A DNA stretch of 21,666 nucleotides, from assembly GCA_964518405.1 (NCBI GenBank), contig CAZFGB010000122.1:1-21666 (forward strand), in the 5' to 3' direction. Below the pieces are notes generated by a model that was given only the letters and a program-made list of their open reading frames with translations, was not told the origin of the DNA and made no database searches. A program made the translations under genes and the position numbers. The DNA comes from VXNE01 sp964518405 (GTDB lineage Bacteria; Pseudomonadota; Gammaproteobacteria; Pseudomonadales; Azotimanducaceae). Position 1 is the stretch's first letter. The number at the start of each line of letters is the position of its first letter. This document shows positions 14,726 to 21,531 of the stretch, in pieces.

Positions 14726-15724
14726 ATGAATGTTCACGAATCGGGGTTGTCGCCCGACATGATGCCGGATACCACGGTCAACGTGAGCAACGTGTTCGGG
14801 TTGGACCAGGATTTGGATGTGCCCGCCTTCAGCGAGCGCACGGACTACGTGCCGGACATCGACGACGCCTACCAGTTCGACCACGACACGACGCTCGCGA
14901 TCCTCGCGGGTTTCGCGCATAACCGGCGGGTGATGATCCAGGGCTATCACGGCACCGGCAAGTCGACCCATGTGGAGCAGGTGGCCGCCCGGCTCAACTG
15001 GCCCTGCATCCGCGTCAACCTGGACAGCCACATCAGCCGCATCGACCTGGTGGGCAAGGACGCCATCGTCATCGAGGACGGTCTGCAGGTGACGGCGTTC
15101 AAGGAAGGAATCCTGCCCTGGGCCCTGCAGCATCCGACGGCGCTCTGCTTCGACGAATACGATGCGGGCCGTCCGGACGTCATGTTCGTGATCCAGCGCG
15201 TGCTGGAAGTGGAGGGCAAGCTCACGTTGCTGGACCAGAACCGCGTCGTGCGGCCACACCCGGCATTCAGGCTGTTTTCGACCACCAACACCGTTGGTCT
15301 GGGCGACACCACCGGCCTGTACCACGGCACGCAGCAGATCAACCAGGGCCAGATGGACCGCTGGAACATCGTGACGGCGCTGAACTACCTGGAACACGAC
15401 CAGGAAGTCGAAATCGTCTACGGCAAGGCCAAGGTCTGGCAGCAGAGCAACAACGGTCGAAGCATCATTTCCAGCATGGTTTCTGTCGCCGACCTCACCC
15501 GAAAGGGTTTCGTCAATGGCGACATCTCGGTCGTCATGTCGCCGAGGACGGTACTGACCTGGGCGGAGAATGCCGACATCTTCAACGACATCGGCTTCGG
15601 TTTCCGCGTTTCCTTCCTGAACAAGTGCGATGAACTCGAACGGCCCGTCGTGGCGGAGTACTACCAGCGCTGCATGGGGGAGGATCTCGGTGACGCCACG
15701 CGGGGTCTGACGCTGCGGCAGTGA
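14726..15724 (+). CDS. cobS: Cobaltochelatase ATPase subunit CobS
   Basis: AAA+ (MoxR-related) ATPase that with CobT forms the chaperone-like motor for CobN in aerobic cobalt insertion into hydrogenobyrinate diamide, a step of B12 synthesis. The 332-aa protein has DVPAFSERTDYVPD and AYQFDHDTTLAILAGFAHN, Walker A GYHGTGKST (Lys79), RVNLDSHISRIDLVGKDA, Walker B LCFDEYDAGRPDVMF, sensor FSTTNTVGLGDTTGLYHGT, and the arginine-finger region QMDRWNIV. I chose ATG 14726 over the TTG at 14720. The cobT coding frame follows after a repeat-filled 270-bp gap. cobN is not in the window, which is common because cobST and cobN are often unlinked. MoxR-type ATPases with VWA partners can serve other enzymes, but the sequence fits CobS closely. 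Confidence 0.9.
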   Translation: MNVHESGLSPDMMPDTTVNVSNVFGLDQDLDVPAFSERTDYVPDIDDAYQFDHDTTLAILAGFAHNRRVMIQGYHGTGKSTHVEQVAARLNWPCIRVNLDSHISRIDLVGKDAIVIEDGLQVTAFKEGILPWALQHPTALCFDEYDAGRPDVMFVIQRVLEVEGKLTLLDQNRVVRPHPAFRLFSTTNTVGLGDTTGLYHGTQQINQGQMDRWNIVTALNYLEHDQEVEIVYGKAKVWQQSNNGRSIISSMVSVADLTRKGFVNGDISVVMSPRTVLTWAENADIFNDIGFGFRVSFLNKCDELERPVVAEYYQRCMGEDLGDATRGLTLRQ

Positions 15725-15739
15725 CCGAAGAGATCTCGC

Positions 15740-15817
15740 ATGGAACAAACGCATCCGGGGAGCGCCAGCGACCCGGGGCGATTGCTCCATGGGCGGCGAG
15801 CGGGGCCGGGCCACAGG
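15740..15817 (+). repeat. ATGGAACAAA leader repeat, unit 1
   Basis: Begins ATGGAACAAACGCATCCGGG and continues through a GAGCGCCAGCGACCCG block to GGGGCCGGGCCACAGG. Unit 2 at 15851 repeats the same series with base changes, 111 bp downstream. Unit 1 lies 16 bp after the cobS stop and is open in frame with cobT, so an 85-codon low-complexity extension of CobT would be readable, but it does not resemble CobT. Confidence 0.7.
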
Positions 15818-15822
15818 CGAAG

Positions 15823-15930
15823 CCGAAGGCGCCGGCTGTGGGGCACTTCCATGGAACAAATGTCTCCGGGAGCGCCGGTGACCGGGGGCGGTTGTTGCGT
15901 GGGCGACGAGTTGGGCCGGGCCCGGGGAGA
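15823..15930 (+). repeat. ATGGAACAAA leader repeat, unit 2 with its upstream block
   Basis: The upstream block CCGAAGGCGCCGGCTGTG plus GGGCACTTCC leads into ATGGAACAAATGTCTCC, which aligns with unit 1 to the GGGCCGGGCC end. The upstream block is the part also present in lptE (1458-1489). The pattern GGGCAYTTCCATGG recurs at the real cobT start (15984-15998). Confidence 0.7.
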
Positions 15931-15949
15931 GCGAGGCGGCACCCCTCGC
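15931..15949 (+). repeat. Palindromic GCGAGG...CCTCGC repeat, single copy
   Basis: GCGAGG and CCTCGC arms flank a 7-base centre and are followed by AAGA. The preceding CCCGGGGAGA and following CAAGA match the flanks of the units after cobT and prmA. It joins the two repeat families end to end in the cobS-cobT gap. Confidence 0.6.
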
Positions 15950-15994
15950 AAGAGGCCGCCCGGCGCCGACAGGCGACGGTCGCGGGGCATTTCC

Positions 15995-17827
15995 ATGGGT
16001 GAACAGGACAGCCCGCTGGAGCCGTTCAAGAGGGCCACCGCGGCGACGATGCGGGCGCTGGCCGACAACGAAGAACTGGAGGTCAACTTCGGCAAGGGCA
16101 GCCCGGCGATGCGCGGCAATGTCGTGCAGTTGCCATTGCCCAACGTCGGCTGCGCCGATGACGAGTTGAACGCGGTACGCGGGGTCAGCGACGAGTTCGC
16201 GCTGAAGCTCCGGTATCACGACGACGCGACCCACCGCGCGTGCGCGCCCAACGCCGGTCCCGCCCAGGAGATGTTCCAGTGGGTGGAAGACGCGCGCATC
16301 GCGTCCATCGGCACGCTGCGGATGGAGGGCGTGGCGCGCAACCTCGACGCCTCGCTGGAAGCGCTGTGCCGCCAGGCCGCGTTCGACACCATCACCGCCG
16401 AGACGGAAGCGCCGCTGAGCGTTGCGGTGGGACTGATCGTGCGGCAGCGGATCACCGGCCGGGAGTTGCCGCCATCGGCGGAAAACGTCGTGCGTTTCTG
16501 GCGCGAATACGTGGAGGAGCGCGCCGGCAAGCACATCGACCTGTTGCGCGACAGGTTGCACGACCAGGCGGAGTACGCCGACGCGTGCCGTTCGATGCTC
16601 AAGGACCTGGGCGTCTCCGCGGAGTTCGAGGACCGGGACCTTGCCGACGACGGGTCGGACCCGGAGTCCATCGAGGATGCGTCGGAATCCGATTCCGAAG
16701 CCGCGCTGGAAGATGTCGTCCTCGATGACGACACGCTCGGCGACGAGGACGACGACGGCGAGACGACTATCGTCGAGATGGATGCGGACATGGACATGGA
16801 CGAACTCGCCGCCGATGCGGAGGACGAGGAAGCGCCGATGGTCACGCCCGACGAGATGGGGCGCATCCGCATCAATGTCGACTACCGGCCCTATACGACG
16901 GAATTCGACGAAGTGATCCTGGCGGAGGGTCTTTGCGAGATAGAGGAACTCACCCGCCTGCGCGCGCTTCTGGATCAGCAGCTTGTTCCGTTGCAGCACG
17001 CCACCTCGAAACTCGCCAACCGGTTGCAGCGCCGGCTTCTGGCCAAGCAACTGCGCGCGTGGGAGTTCGACCTGGACGAGGGCATTCTCGATACTTCCCG
17101 CCTCGCCCAGGTCGTTGTCGATCCCATGAATCCGCTCACGTACAAGCAGGAGAAAGAGACCAATTTTCGCGATACCGTCGTGACCATGTTGATCGACAGT
17201 TCCGGTTCCATGCGCGGCCGCTCGATCACCATCGCCGCGATGTGCGCCGATATTCTCGGACGCACCCTGGAACGGTGCTCGGTGTCCGTGGAAATTCTCG
17301 GCTTCACAACGCGCGCATGGCGCGGCGGGCAGTCCCGGGAGGAGTGGATCAACAATGGCAAACCGGCCAGTCCCGGCCGGCTCAACGATCTGCGGCACAT
17401 CGTCTACAAGGCGGCGGACGATCCGTGGCGCCGCACGCGGCGCAACCTCGGGCTGATGATGCGCGAAGAACTGCTGAAAGAGAACATCGATGGCGAGGCG
17501 CTCATCTGGGCGCACAATCGTCTCGTCGTCCGCCCGGAGCAACGTCGCGTGCTGATGGTGATCTCCGACGGCCTCCCGGTGGACAACTCGACGCTGCTGG
17601 TGAATCCGAACAACTACCTGGAACAGCACCTGAAATACGCCATCGACCAGATCGAGAACTATTCGGGCGTCGAACTCATCGCCATCGGGATCGGCCACGA
17701 TGTGACGCATCACTATCGCCGCGCCGTGACCATCACGGATGCGGAACAGCTCGGCGGCGCGATGACGGAACAACTCGCCGCGCTGTTCGATGCGCAGAGC
17801 CCTCAGCCGGGGAGCGCGAGGGGGTGA
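15995..17827 (+). CDS. cobT: Cobaltochelatase VWA subunit CobT
   Basis: Partner of CobS in the CobNST cobaltochelatase. The 610-aa protein shows the three CobT parts. The first is an N-terminal helical domain beginning SPLEPFKRATAATMRALADN, with RIASIGTLRMEGVARNL and FWREYVEERAGKHIDLLRD. The second is a strongly acidic linker, about residues 212-288. The third is a C-terminal VWA domain with the metal-site motif DSSGSM at 401-406, preceded by TVVTMLI, and ending near GVELIAIGIGHDVTHHY. The length is close to known CobT (about 630 aa). ATG 15995 was chosen because homology to CobT starts at once; the in-frame ATGs at 15740 and 15851 belong to repeats. No clear Shine-Dalgarno precedes it. The TGA stop lies inside the loop of a palindromic repeat, so the last residues (SPQPGSARG) are repeat-encoded. 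Confidence 0.9.
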   Translation: MGEQDSPLEPFKRATAATMRALADNEELEVNFGKGSPAMRGNVVQLPLPNVGCADDELNAVRGVSDEFALKLRYHDDATHRACAPNAGPAQEMFQWVEDARIASIGTLRMEGVARNLDASLEALCRQAAFDTITAETEAPLSVAVGLIVRQRITGRELPPSAENVVRFWREYVEERAGKHIDLLRDRLHDQAEYADACRSMLKDLGVSAEFEDRDLADDGSDPESIEDASESDSEAALEDVVLDDDTLGDEDDDGETTIVEMDADMDMDELAADAEDEEAPMVTPDEMGRIRINVDYRPYTTEFDEVILAEGLCEIEELTRLRALLDQQLVPLQHATSKLANRLQRRLLAKQLRAWEFDLDEGILDTSRLAQVVVDPMNPLTYKQEKETNFRDTVVTMLIDSSGSMRGRSITIAAMCADILGRTLERCSVSVEILGFTTRAWRGGQSREEWINNGKPASPGRLNDLRHIVYKAADDPWRRTRRNLGLMMREELLKENIDGEALIWAHNRLVVRPEQRRVLMVISDGLPVDNSTLLVNPNNYLEQHLKYAIDQIENYSGVELIAIGIGHDVTHHYRRAVTITDAEQLGGAMTEQLAALFDAQSPQPGSARG

Positions 17828-17950
17828 CCCCTCGCAGAAAAGAGCCCTCAGCCGGGGAGCGCGAGGGGGTGACCCCTCGCAGGAGAGAGCAGCGCGATGC
17901 GGTGACCCGCCGCAAGAAAGAGCAGCGAGGGTGTGACCCCTCGCAGAAAC
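17797..17950 (+). repeat. Array of four palindromic GCGAGGGG-GTGA-CCCCTCGC units
   Basis: The 20-bp palindrome (8-bp arms, GTGA loop) occurs perfectly at 17816-17835 and 17861-17880, exactly 45 bp apart, each preceded by GAGCCCTCAGCCGGGGAGC. A degenerate copy lies at 17894-17913 and a one-mismatch copy at 17925-17944, separated by A-rich links such as AAGAAAGAGCA. The array fills most of the 231-bp gap between cobT and vsr. It is REP-like in size, symmetry and location, and could act as an mRNA-stabilising or terminating hairpin. Confidence 0.8.
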
Positions 17951-18058
17951 CCCTTCAGCCCGGGCACCCATCGAAAGACTGGTTTGACCCTGCGGCAGGC
18001 GGTAACAGGAGAGAAATGGCAGGGTACCCCGCAGCCCCTCGCGTCCGGACAGCCCCGG

Positions 18059-18502
18059 ATGGTCGACACCCTTAGCCCGGCCGCTCGAAGCGCCCTGATG
18101 TCCCGGATCAGGAACCGGGACAGCAAGGCGGAAATGGTGGTGCGGAGACTTCTCCACGGCATCGGGTACCGCTACCGCCTGCATCGTTCCGACCTTCCCG
18201 GCACGCCGGACCTCGTGTTTCCGGGCAGGTCCAGCGTCATCTTCGTTCACGGTTGTTTCTGGCACATGCACGAGGGCTGCAAGCGCGCGCGGACGCCCAA
18301 ATCGCGCTTGGCCTATTGGGTTCCCAAGCTGGAGGGCAATCGCAGGCGCGACAGGAGAAACGAGCGGGCGCTCCGCGCGCGCGGCTGGCGCGTCATGGTG
18401 GTCTGGGAGTGCCAGGTCGCGGATCTGGATCGCATCGAGCGGAGGGCGCGACGTTTTCTGGGAGATGCCAAGGCATGCGTTCCGAAAATATCCTGCGCCT
18501 GA
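18059..18502 (+). CDS. vsr: Very short patch repair endonuclease Vsr
   Basis: Nicks the 5' side of a T in T:G mismatches made by deamination of 5-methylcytosine. The 147-aa protein matches E. coli Vsr almost residue for residue in numbering: Asp51 (PGTPDLVF), His64 (IFVHGCFWH), His69 and His71, with Cys66 and Cys74 for the structural zinc. Position 63, Thr in E. coli, is Val here. The start ATG 18059 gives the usual opening MVDTLSPAARSALMSRIRNRD. No cytosine methyltransferase gene is in the window, so Vsr is orphan here. The end overlaps the Nudix gene by 28 bp. The gap upstream holds the palindromic repeat array. Confidence 0.9.
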   Translation: MVDTLSPAARSALMSRIRNRDSKAEMVVRRLLHGIGYRYRLHRSDLPGTPDLVFPGRSSVIFVHGCFWHMHEGCKRARTPKSRLAYWVPKLEGNRRRDRRNERALRARGWRVMVVWECQVADLDRIERRARRFLGDAKACVPKISCA

Positions 18503-19032
18503 TCGACGCCTATGTGGCGCGTTATCCCGACGAAGCCGATGCCGCGCGTTTGCGCCGGTTCATCGAAACGCAACCGCGTTGTTTCGAGCGCGATTGTTTT
18601 GACGATGGCCATGTCACGGGATCCGCCTGGGTGGTCGATTCGCCAGGTTCGAGCGTATTGCTGACGCACCACCGCAAGCTTGGCAAGTGGCTGCAACTCG
18701 GCGGCCACAGCGACGGCGACCCGGATACGCTGGCGGTGGCCTTGCGTGAGGCGCGGGAGGAATCCGGCCTGTGCGTGCGACTGATCAGCGAGGCGGTGCT
18801 CGATATCGACATTCACACGATCCCGGCCCGAAAGGGGGCGCCGGCGCACCTGCACTACGATGTCCGCTTCGCGCTTCGCGCTTCGTCGACCGGCCCCTTG
18901 CGCATCAGCCCCGAGTCGATCGATCTCGCCTGGATCGAGATCGAGGATCTGCCGCGGCTGACCGACGAGGAGTCGATGTTGCGGATGGCGCGGAAGTACT
19001 TGGCGGTCCGGGCGATCCGGGCGGACGAATGA
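18475..19032 (+). CDS. Nudix hydrolase
   Basis: Hydrolyses a nucleoside diphosphate linked to another moiety; the substrate is unknown. The 185-aa protein has an N-terminal helical segment (ILRLIDAYVARYPDEADAARLRRFI) followed by a Nudix fold, with the box at residues 77-99: GGHSDGDPDTLAVALREAREES. The core R-E-x-x-E-E metal motif is intact, but the first Glu of the G-x5-E part is Pro, as in a subgroup recalled to carry GGHxDGDPD. The start lies 28 bp inside vsr, so the pair is probably co-translated. It could be a house-cleaning enzyme, but there is no other link to mismatch repair. Confidence 0.85.
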   Translation: MRSENILRLIDAYVARYPDEADAARLRRFIETQPRCFERDCFDDGHVTGSAWVVDSPGSSVLLTHHRKLGKWLQLGGHSDGDPDTLAVALREAREESGLCVRLISEAVLDIDIHTIPARKGAPAHLHYDVRFALRASSTGPLRISPESIDLAWIEIEDLPRLTDEESMLRMARKYLAVRAIRADE

Positions 19033-19183
19033 CCGTAATCCCGTCTCAAGCGTCACCCGCACCATTCCGTGATCCGACGCTCATGTGTTGTCAGGCGAAC
19101 CTCGCACGTCATGTCCCGAGATTGCCCGGTCGCCTGCGAATGCGAGTCTGTTATCCTCGCGCCGAACGGGGTGCGAAGTCGGC

Positions 19184-19474
19184 ATGAGCGCAATCGTCAA
19201 GGAAGTTTACGATGCCTTCAGGAGCGCCGGCGTTTCGGACGCCGAGGCGACGGCGGCTGCGCAGGCCATTCCCCTGACTGGCGACCTGGCCACAAAGGGT
19301 GACATCGGCGTACTCCGGGCCAATATCGACGGAGTCCGCGCCGAACTCAACGAAGTCCGCGGCGAACTCAAGCACGATATCAAGGAACTTGAACTGCGCA
19401 TGACCATCAAGTTCTATGCGGCGGTGGGATTGGTTGTCGCGGGAATCAAGGCGCTCGACTTCCTCATTGGCTAG
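19184..19474 (+). CDS. Small coiled-coil membrane protein (DUF1640-like)
   Basis: A 96-aa protein in three parts: an N-terminal helix (SAIVKEVYDAFRSAGVSDAEATAAAQAI); a heptad-rich coiled coil (about residues 33-72: TKGDIGVLRANIDGVRAEL, then NEVRGELKHDIKELELRM); and one C-terminal membrane helix (IKFYAAVGLVVAGIKALDFLIG). This is the layout of the DUF1640/CCDC90-like proteins common in proteobacteria. Function unknown. A TGTTATCCT sequence ending at 19157 could be an extended -10. Confidence 0.75.
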   Translation: MSAIVKEVYDAFRSAGVSDAEATAAAQAIPLTGDLATKGDIGVLRANIDGVRAELNEVRGELKHDIKELELRMTIKFYAAVGLVVAGIKALDFLIG

Positions 19475-19503
19475 ACGCCCCCGCCGGTGCTTCCAGGCGA
19501 AGC

Positions 19504-19512
19504 TGCTATGAT
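19504..19512 (+). promoter_or_regulatory. Extended -10 promoter for aroQ
   Basis: TGCTATGAT fits the TG-n-TATAAT extended -10 element, 74 bp before the aroQ start. No -35 box is visible, which this promoter class tolerates. The 112-bp gap otherwise holds only the Shine-Dalgarno AAAAGGA before the ATG. Confidence 0.45.
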
Positions 19513-19586
19513 CGCGCCGCTAACCTGATTGATCCGAATCCCGCGCCTTGGTGTTCCCGGGGCTCGCGAAAAGGAACCTACATAGC

Positions 19587-20030
19587 ATGTCGCGCATTCT
19601 GCTGTTGCATGGCCCCAACCTGAACCTGCTCGGCACGCGGGAGCCGGACATCTACGGGGCCGACACCCTTGACGATATCAATGCCCGTGCCCAAGAGTAC
19701 GCCACCGCGCATGGACACGCCGTGGACGCTTTCCAAAGCAATGCCGAGCACGACCTGGTGGACGCGGTGCAGCGCGCGAACAGCGACGGCGTGCAGTTCA
19801 TCATCGTCAATCCGGCCGCTTTTACGCATACGAGCGTCGCATTGCGCGACGCGCTGCTCGCCGTCGATGTTCCTTTCATTGAAGTGCACCTGTCCAACGT
19901 GCACGCGCGCGAGGACTTTCGCCACCGGTCCTACTTCTCCGACATCGCGCGAGGCGTTATCTCGGGTCTGGGAGCGTTCGGCTACGACTGCGCGATGCGC
20001 GCGGCCGTGCGCATGCTGGAAGCGGAGTGA
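19587..20030 (+). CDS. aroQ: 3-dehydroquinate dehydratase, type II
   Basis: Converts 3-dehydroquinate to 3-dehydroshikimate in the shikimate pathway; the family is dodecameric. The 147-aa protein is full length with LLLHGPNLNLLGTREPDIYG (Arg18 and catalytic Tyr23), Asn75 in FIIVNPAAFTHTS, His81, and His101 in IEVHLSNVHARE. ATG 19587 is preceded by AAAAGGAACC and gives the standard start MSRILLLHGPN; an upstream in-frame start at 19548 is unlikely. In related gammaproteobacteria aroQ is followed by accB and accC, but here prmA comes 76 bp later. Confidence 0.96.
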   Translation: MSRILLLHGPNLNLLGTREPDIYGADTLDDINARAQEYATAHGHAVDAFQSNAEHDLVDAVQRANSDGVQFIIVNPAAFTHTSVALRDALLAVDVPFIEVHLSNVHAREDFRHRSYFSDIARGVISGLGAFGYDCAMRAAVRMLEAE

Positions 20031-20106
20031 CGGATTGAATCGCGCCTCGTTGAAGTGTGGGCAGGGGGTCGGGACCGCGGCAGCGGGGCACTGACAAGGG
20101 CGTCGG

Positions 20107-21033
20107 ATGCCCTGGATTCGAATCGAGATCGGCGCTCCGGGCCGATGCGCGGAGGCTGTCGGAGCGAAGCTGTCGGCCCTTGGGGCCGCTGCGGTCACCT
20201 ATCTCGACGACGGCGACAGCCCGATTCTCGAGCCGGCGCCGTGGGCGGTATCCGACCCCGACGCCTGGTCGGCGGCGCGGGTCGCCGGACTGTTCGAACT
20301 CGGCGCGGACCTTCGCGCGGTGCGTTCGGCGTTTCCCGGTCGGCGCATGGACGTCGAATTCCTGTCGGATGACGATTGGGTGAACGCGTGGCGGCGTTTT
20401 GCCCGTGTCAGGCGGTTCGGACGTCTCACCATCGTTCCATCCGCGCCGGAAGGATCGGACGAGGCAGCGGGCGATGCGCCCGTCCCAGGTCCGGGCGCCG
20501 GGCGCGCGGCGCCGGCGGAGGTGGTCATGCGACTGGATCCGGGGCTCGCTTTCGGAACAGGGAGCCATCCGACGACGCGCCTGTGCCTCGAGTGGCTCGC
20601 CGAACGGCTCGCGGCGGGAGATACCGGTGCCTGCTCGATGCTGGACTATGGTTGCGGGTCGGGCGTGCTGGCAATCGCCGCGAAGCTGCTGGGCGCGGGT
20701 CGGGTTGTCGGTGTCGATCACGACCCCCAGGCGTTGACGGCGGCCAGGACGAACGCGACGCGCAACGGCATGGACTTCGTCCTGGAACATGGCGACGCGT
20801 ACTCCCGAAAAGCCACCGCGCCGTTCGATATCGTCATGGCGAATATTGTCTCCGGTACACTTGTCGAACTGGCGCCTCGGCTCTCCAGCTACGTGGCCAC
20901 CGAGGGTTCGCTGGTGCTTTGCGGCGTCCTGTCGGATCAAGTCGACGAAGTGGTGCGCGCCTACCCCGATTTTGCGTTCCGCGCGCCGAAGAGATTGGAG
21001 GAATGGGTGCTCCTGCACGGGGAATACATCTGA
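20107..21033 (+). CDS. prmA: Ribosomal protein L11 methyltransferase
   Basis: Methylates ribosomal protein L11 using SAM. The 308-aa protein has the N-terminal substrate-recognition domain (WIRIEIGAPGRCAEAVGAKL), the linker, and the methyltransferase domain with DPGLAFGTGSHPTT at 144-157, the SAM loop YGCGSGVLAIAA near 181-192, VVGVDHDPQALTAARTNATRNG, and the MANIVSGTLVELAP motif. The linker contains an unusual Ala/Pro/Gly-rich stretch (residues about 112-137) longer than in typical PrmA. ATG 20107 starts the normal first strand. Confidence 0.95.
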   Translation: MPWIRIEIGAPGRCAEAVGAKLSALGAAAVTYLDDGDSPILEPAPWAVSDPDAWSAARVAGLFELGADLRAVRSAFPGRRMDVEFLSDDDWVNAWRRFARVRRFGRLTIVPSAPEGSDEAAGDAPVPGPGAGRAAPAEVVMRLDPGLAFGTGSHPTTRLCLEWLAERLAAGDTGACSMLDYGCGSGVLAIAAKLLGAGRVVGVDHDPQALTAARTNATRNGMDFVLEHGDAYSRKATAPFDIVMANIVSGTLVELAPRLSSYVATEGSLVLCGVLSDQVDEVVRAYPDFAFRAPKRLEEWVLLHGEYI

Positions 21034-21050
21034 GAACATGTCTGGGTCAG

Positions 21051-21148
21051 AGCCTTCAGCCCCGGGAGGGCGAGGGTGTCCCTCGCAAGGGAAGGAGCGC
21101 GAGGGGCTACCCTCGCAAGAAAGCAGCGCGAGGAGGCGACCCCTCCCA
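21051..21148 (+). repeat. Palindromic repeat array between prmA and the zinc-ribbon gene
   Basis: Units at 21070-21086 (GCGAGGG-TGT-CCCTCGC), 21099-21116 (GCGAGGG-GCTA-CCCTCGC) and a degenerate one at 21128-21147, separated by AAGGGAAGGA and AAGAAAGCA. The leading AGCCTTCAGCCCCGGGAG matches the 5' part of the units after cobT. The loop sequence differs while the arms pair, which suggests selection on the hairpin. The last unit runs into the ATG of the next gene. Confidence 0.78.
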
Positions 21149-21531
21149 TGAGTTCGCAGGAACCGCTGATAGTCGAATGCCCCCGTTGCCATACGCGCTT
21201 CCGCGCGCGAGAAGACCAGCTCTCTGTCGCCGGGGGACAGGTGCGGTGCGGCGTTTGTCTGGCACTGTTCGATTCCCGCGAGGCCATGCCCGCCGAAACC
21301 CCGGAGACCGCCTCGCAGGATGCGAGTGAGGCGGAGAACCGGTCGCCGGGCCGCAGGCGAACCCGCCGGGGCAGGACCGTCCTGCTCTGGACCGGCATGA
21401 TCGTTGCGGTTGCGGCGCTCTTGTTCCAGGTGTTGGCGTATCAGTTCGACCGCTGGTCGTCGCAGCCCCAACTCCGGTTCATTTACGAGTTTGCGTGTAG
21501 CGTGATCGGATGTGAGCTTCCGGTGCCCTAG
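21148..21531 (+). CDS. MJ0042-type zinc-ribbon membrane protein (DUF3426), C-terminally short
   Basis: A 127-aa product with an N-terminal zinc ribbon (Cys11-Cys14 and Cys34-Cys37), an acidic/basic linker, one membrane helix (about 77-96, TVLLWTGMIVAVAALLFQVL), and the start of the DUF3426 domain (YEFACSVIGCELPVP). Family members normally carry on for well over 100 residues after the G-C-x-L-P motif, so the protein ends where the extracytoplasmic domain should begin. The gene's place after prmA is the normal order. The sequence after the stop looks foreign, so the gene is probably truncated. Whether the stub works is unknown; the zinc ribbon and anchor are intact. Confidence 0.75.
   Translation: MSSQEPLIVECPRCHTRFRAREDQLSVAGGQVRCGVCLALFDSREAMPAETPETASQDASEAENRSPGRRRTRRGRTVLLWTGMIVAVAALLFQVLAYQFDRWSSQPQLRFIYEFACSVIGCELPVP

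Noticed and set aside
15740..15994. An 85-codon N-terminal extension of CobT from ATG 15740.
   Set aside because: It is made of two repeat units with Arg/Gly/Pro-rich text, and CobT similarity begins right at 15995.
14687..18271. Very long leftward open frame (about 1194 codons) antisense to cobS and cobT.
   Set aside because: It mirrors two well-recognised rightward genes, has an Arg/His/Gln/Val-rich composition typical of antisense high-G+C frames, and matches no family.
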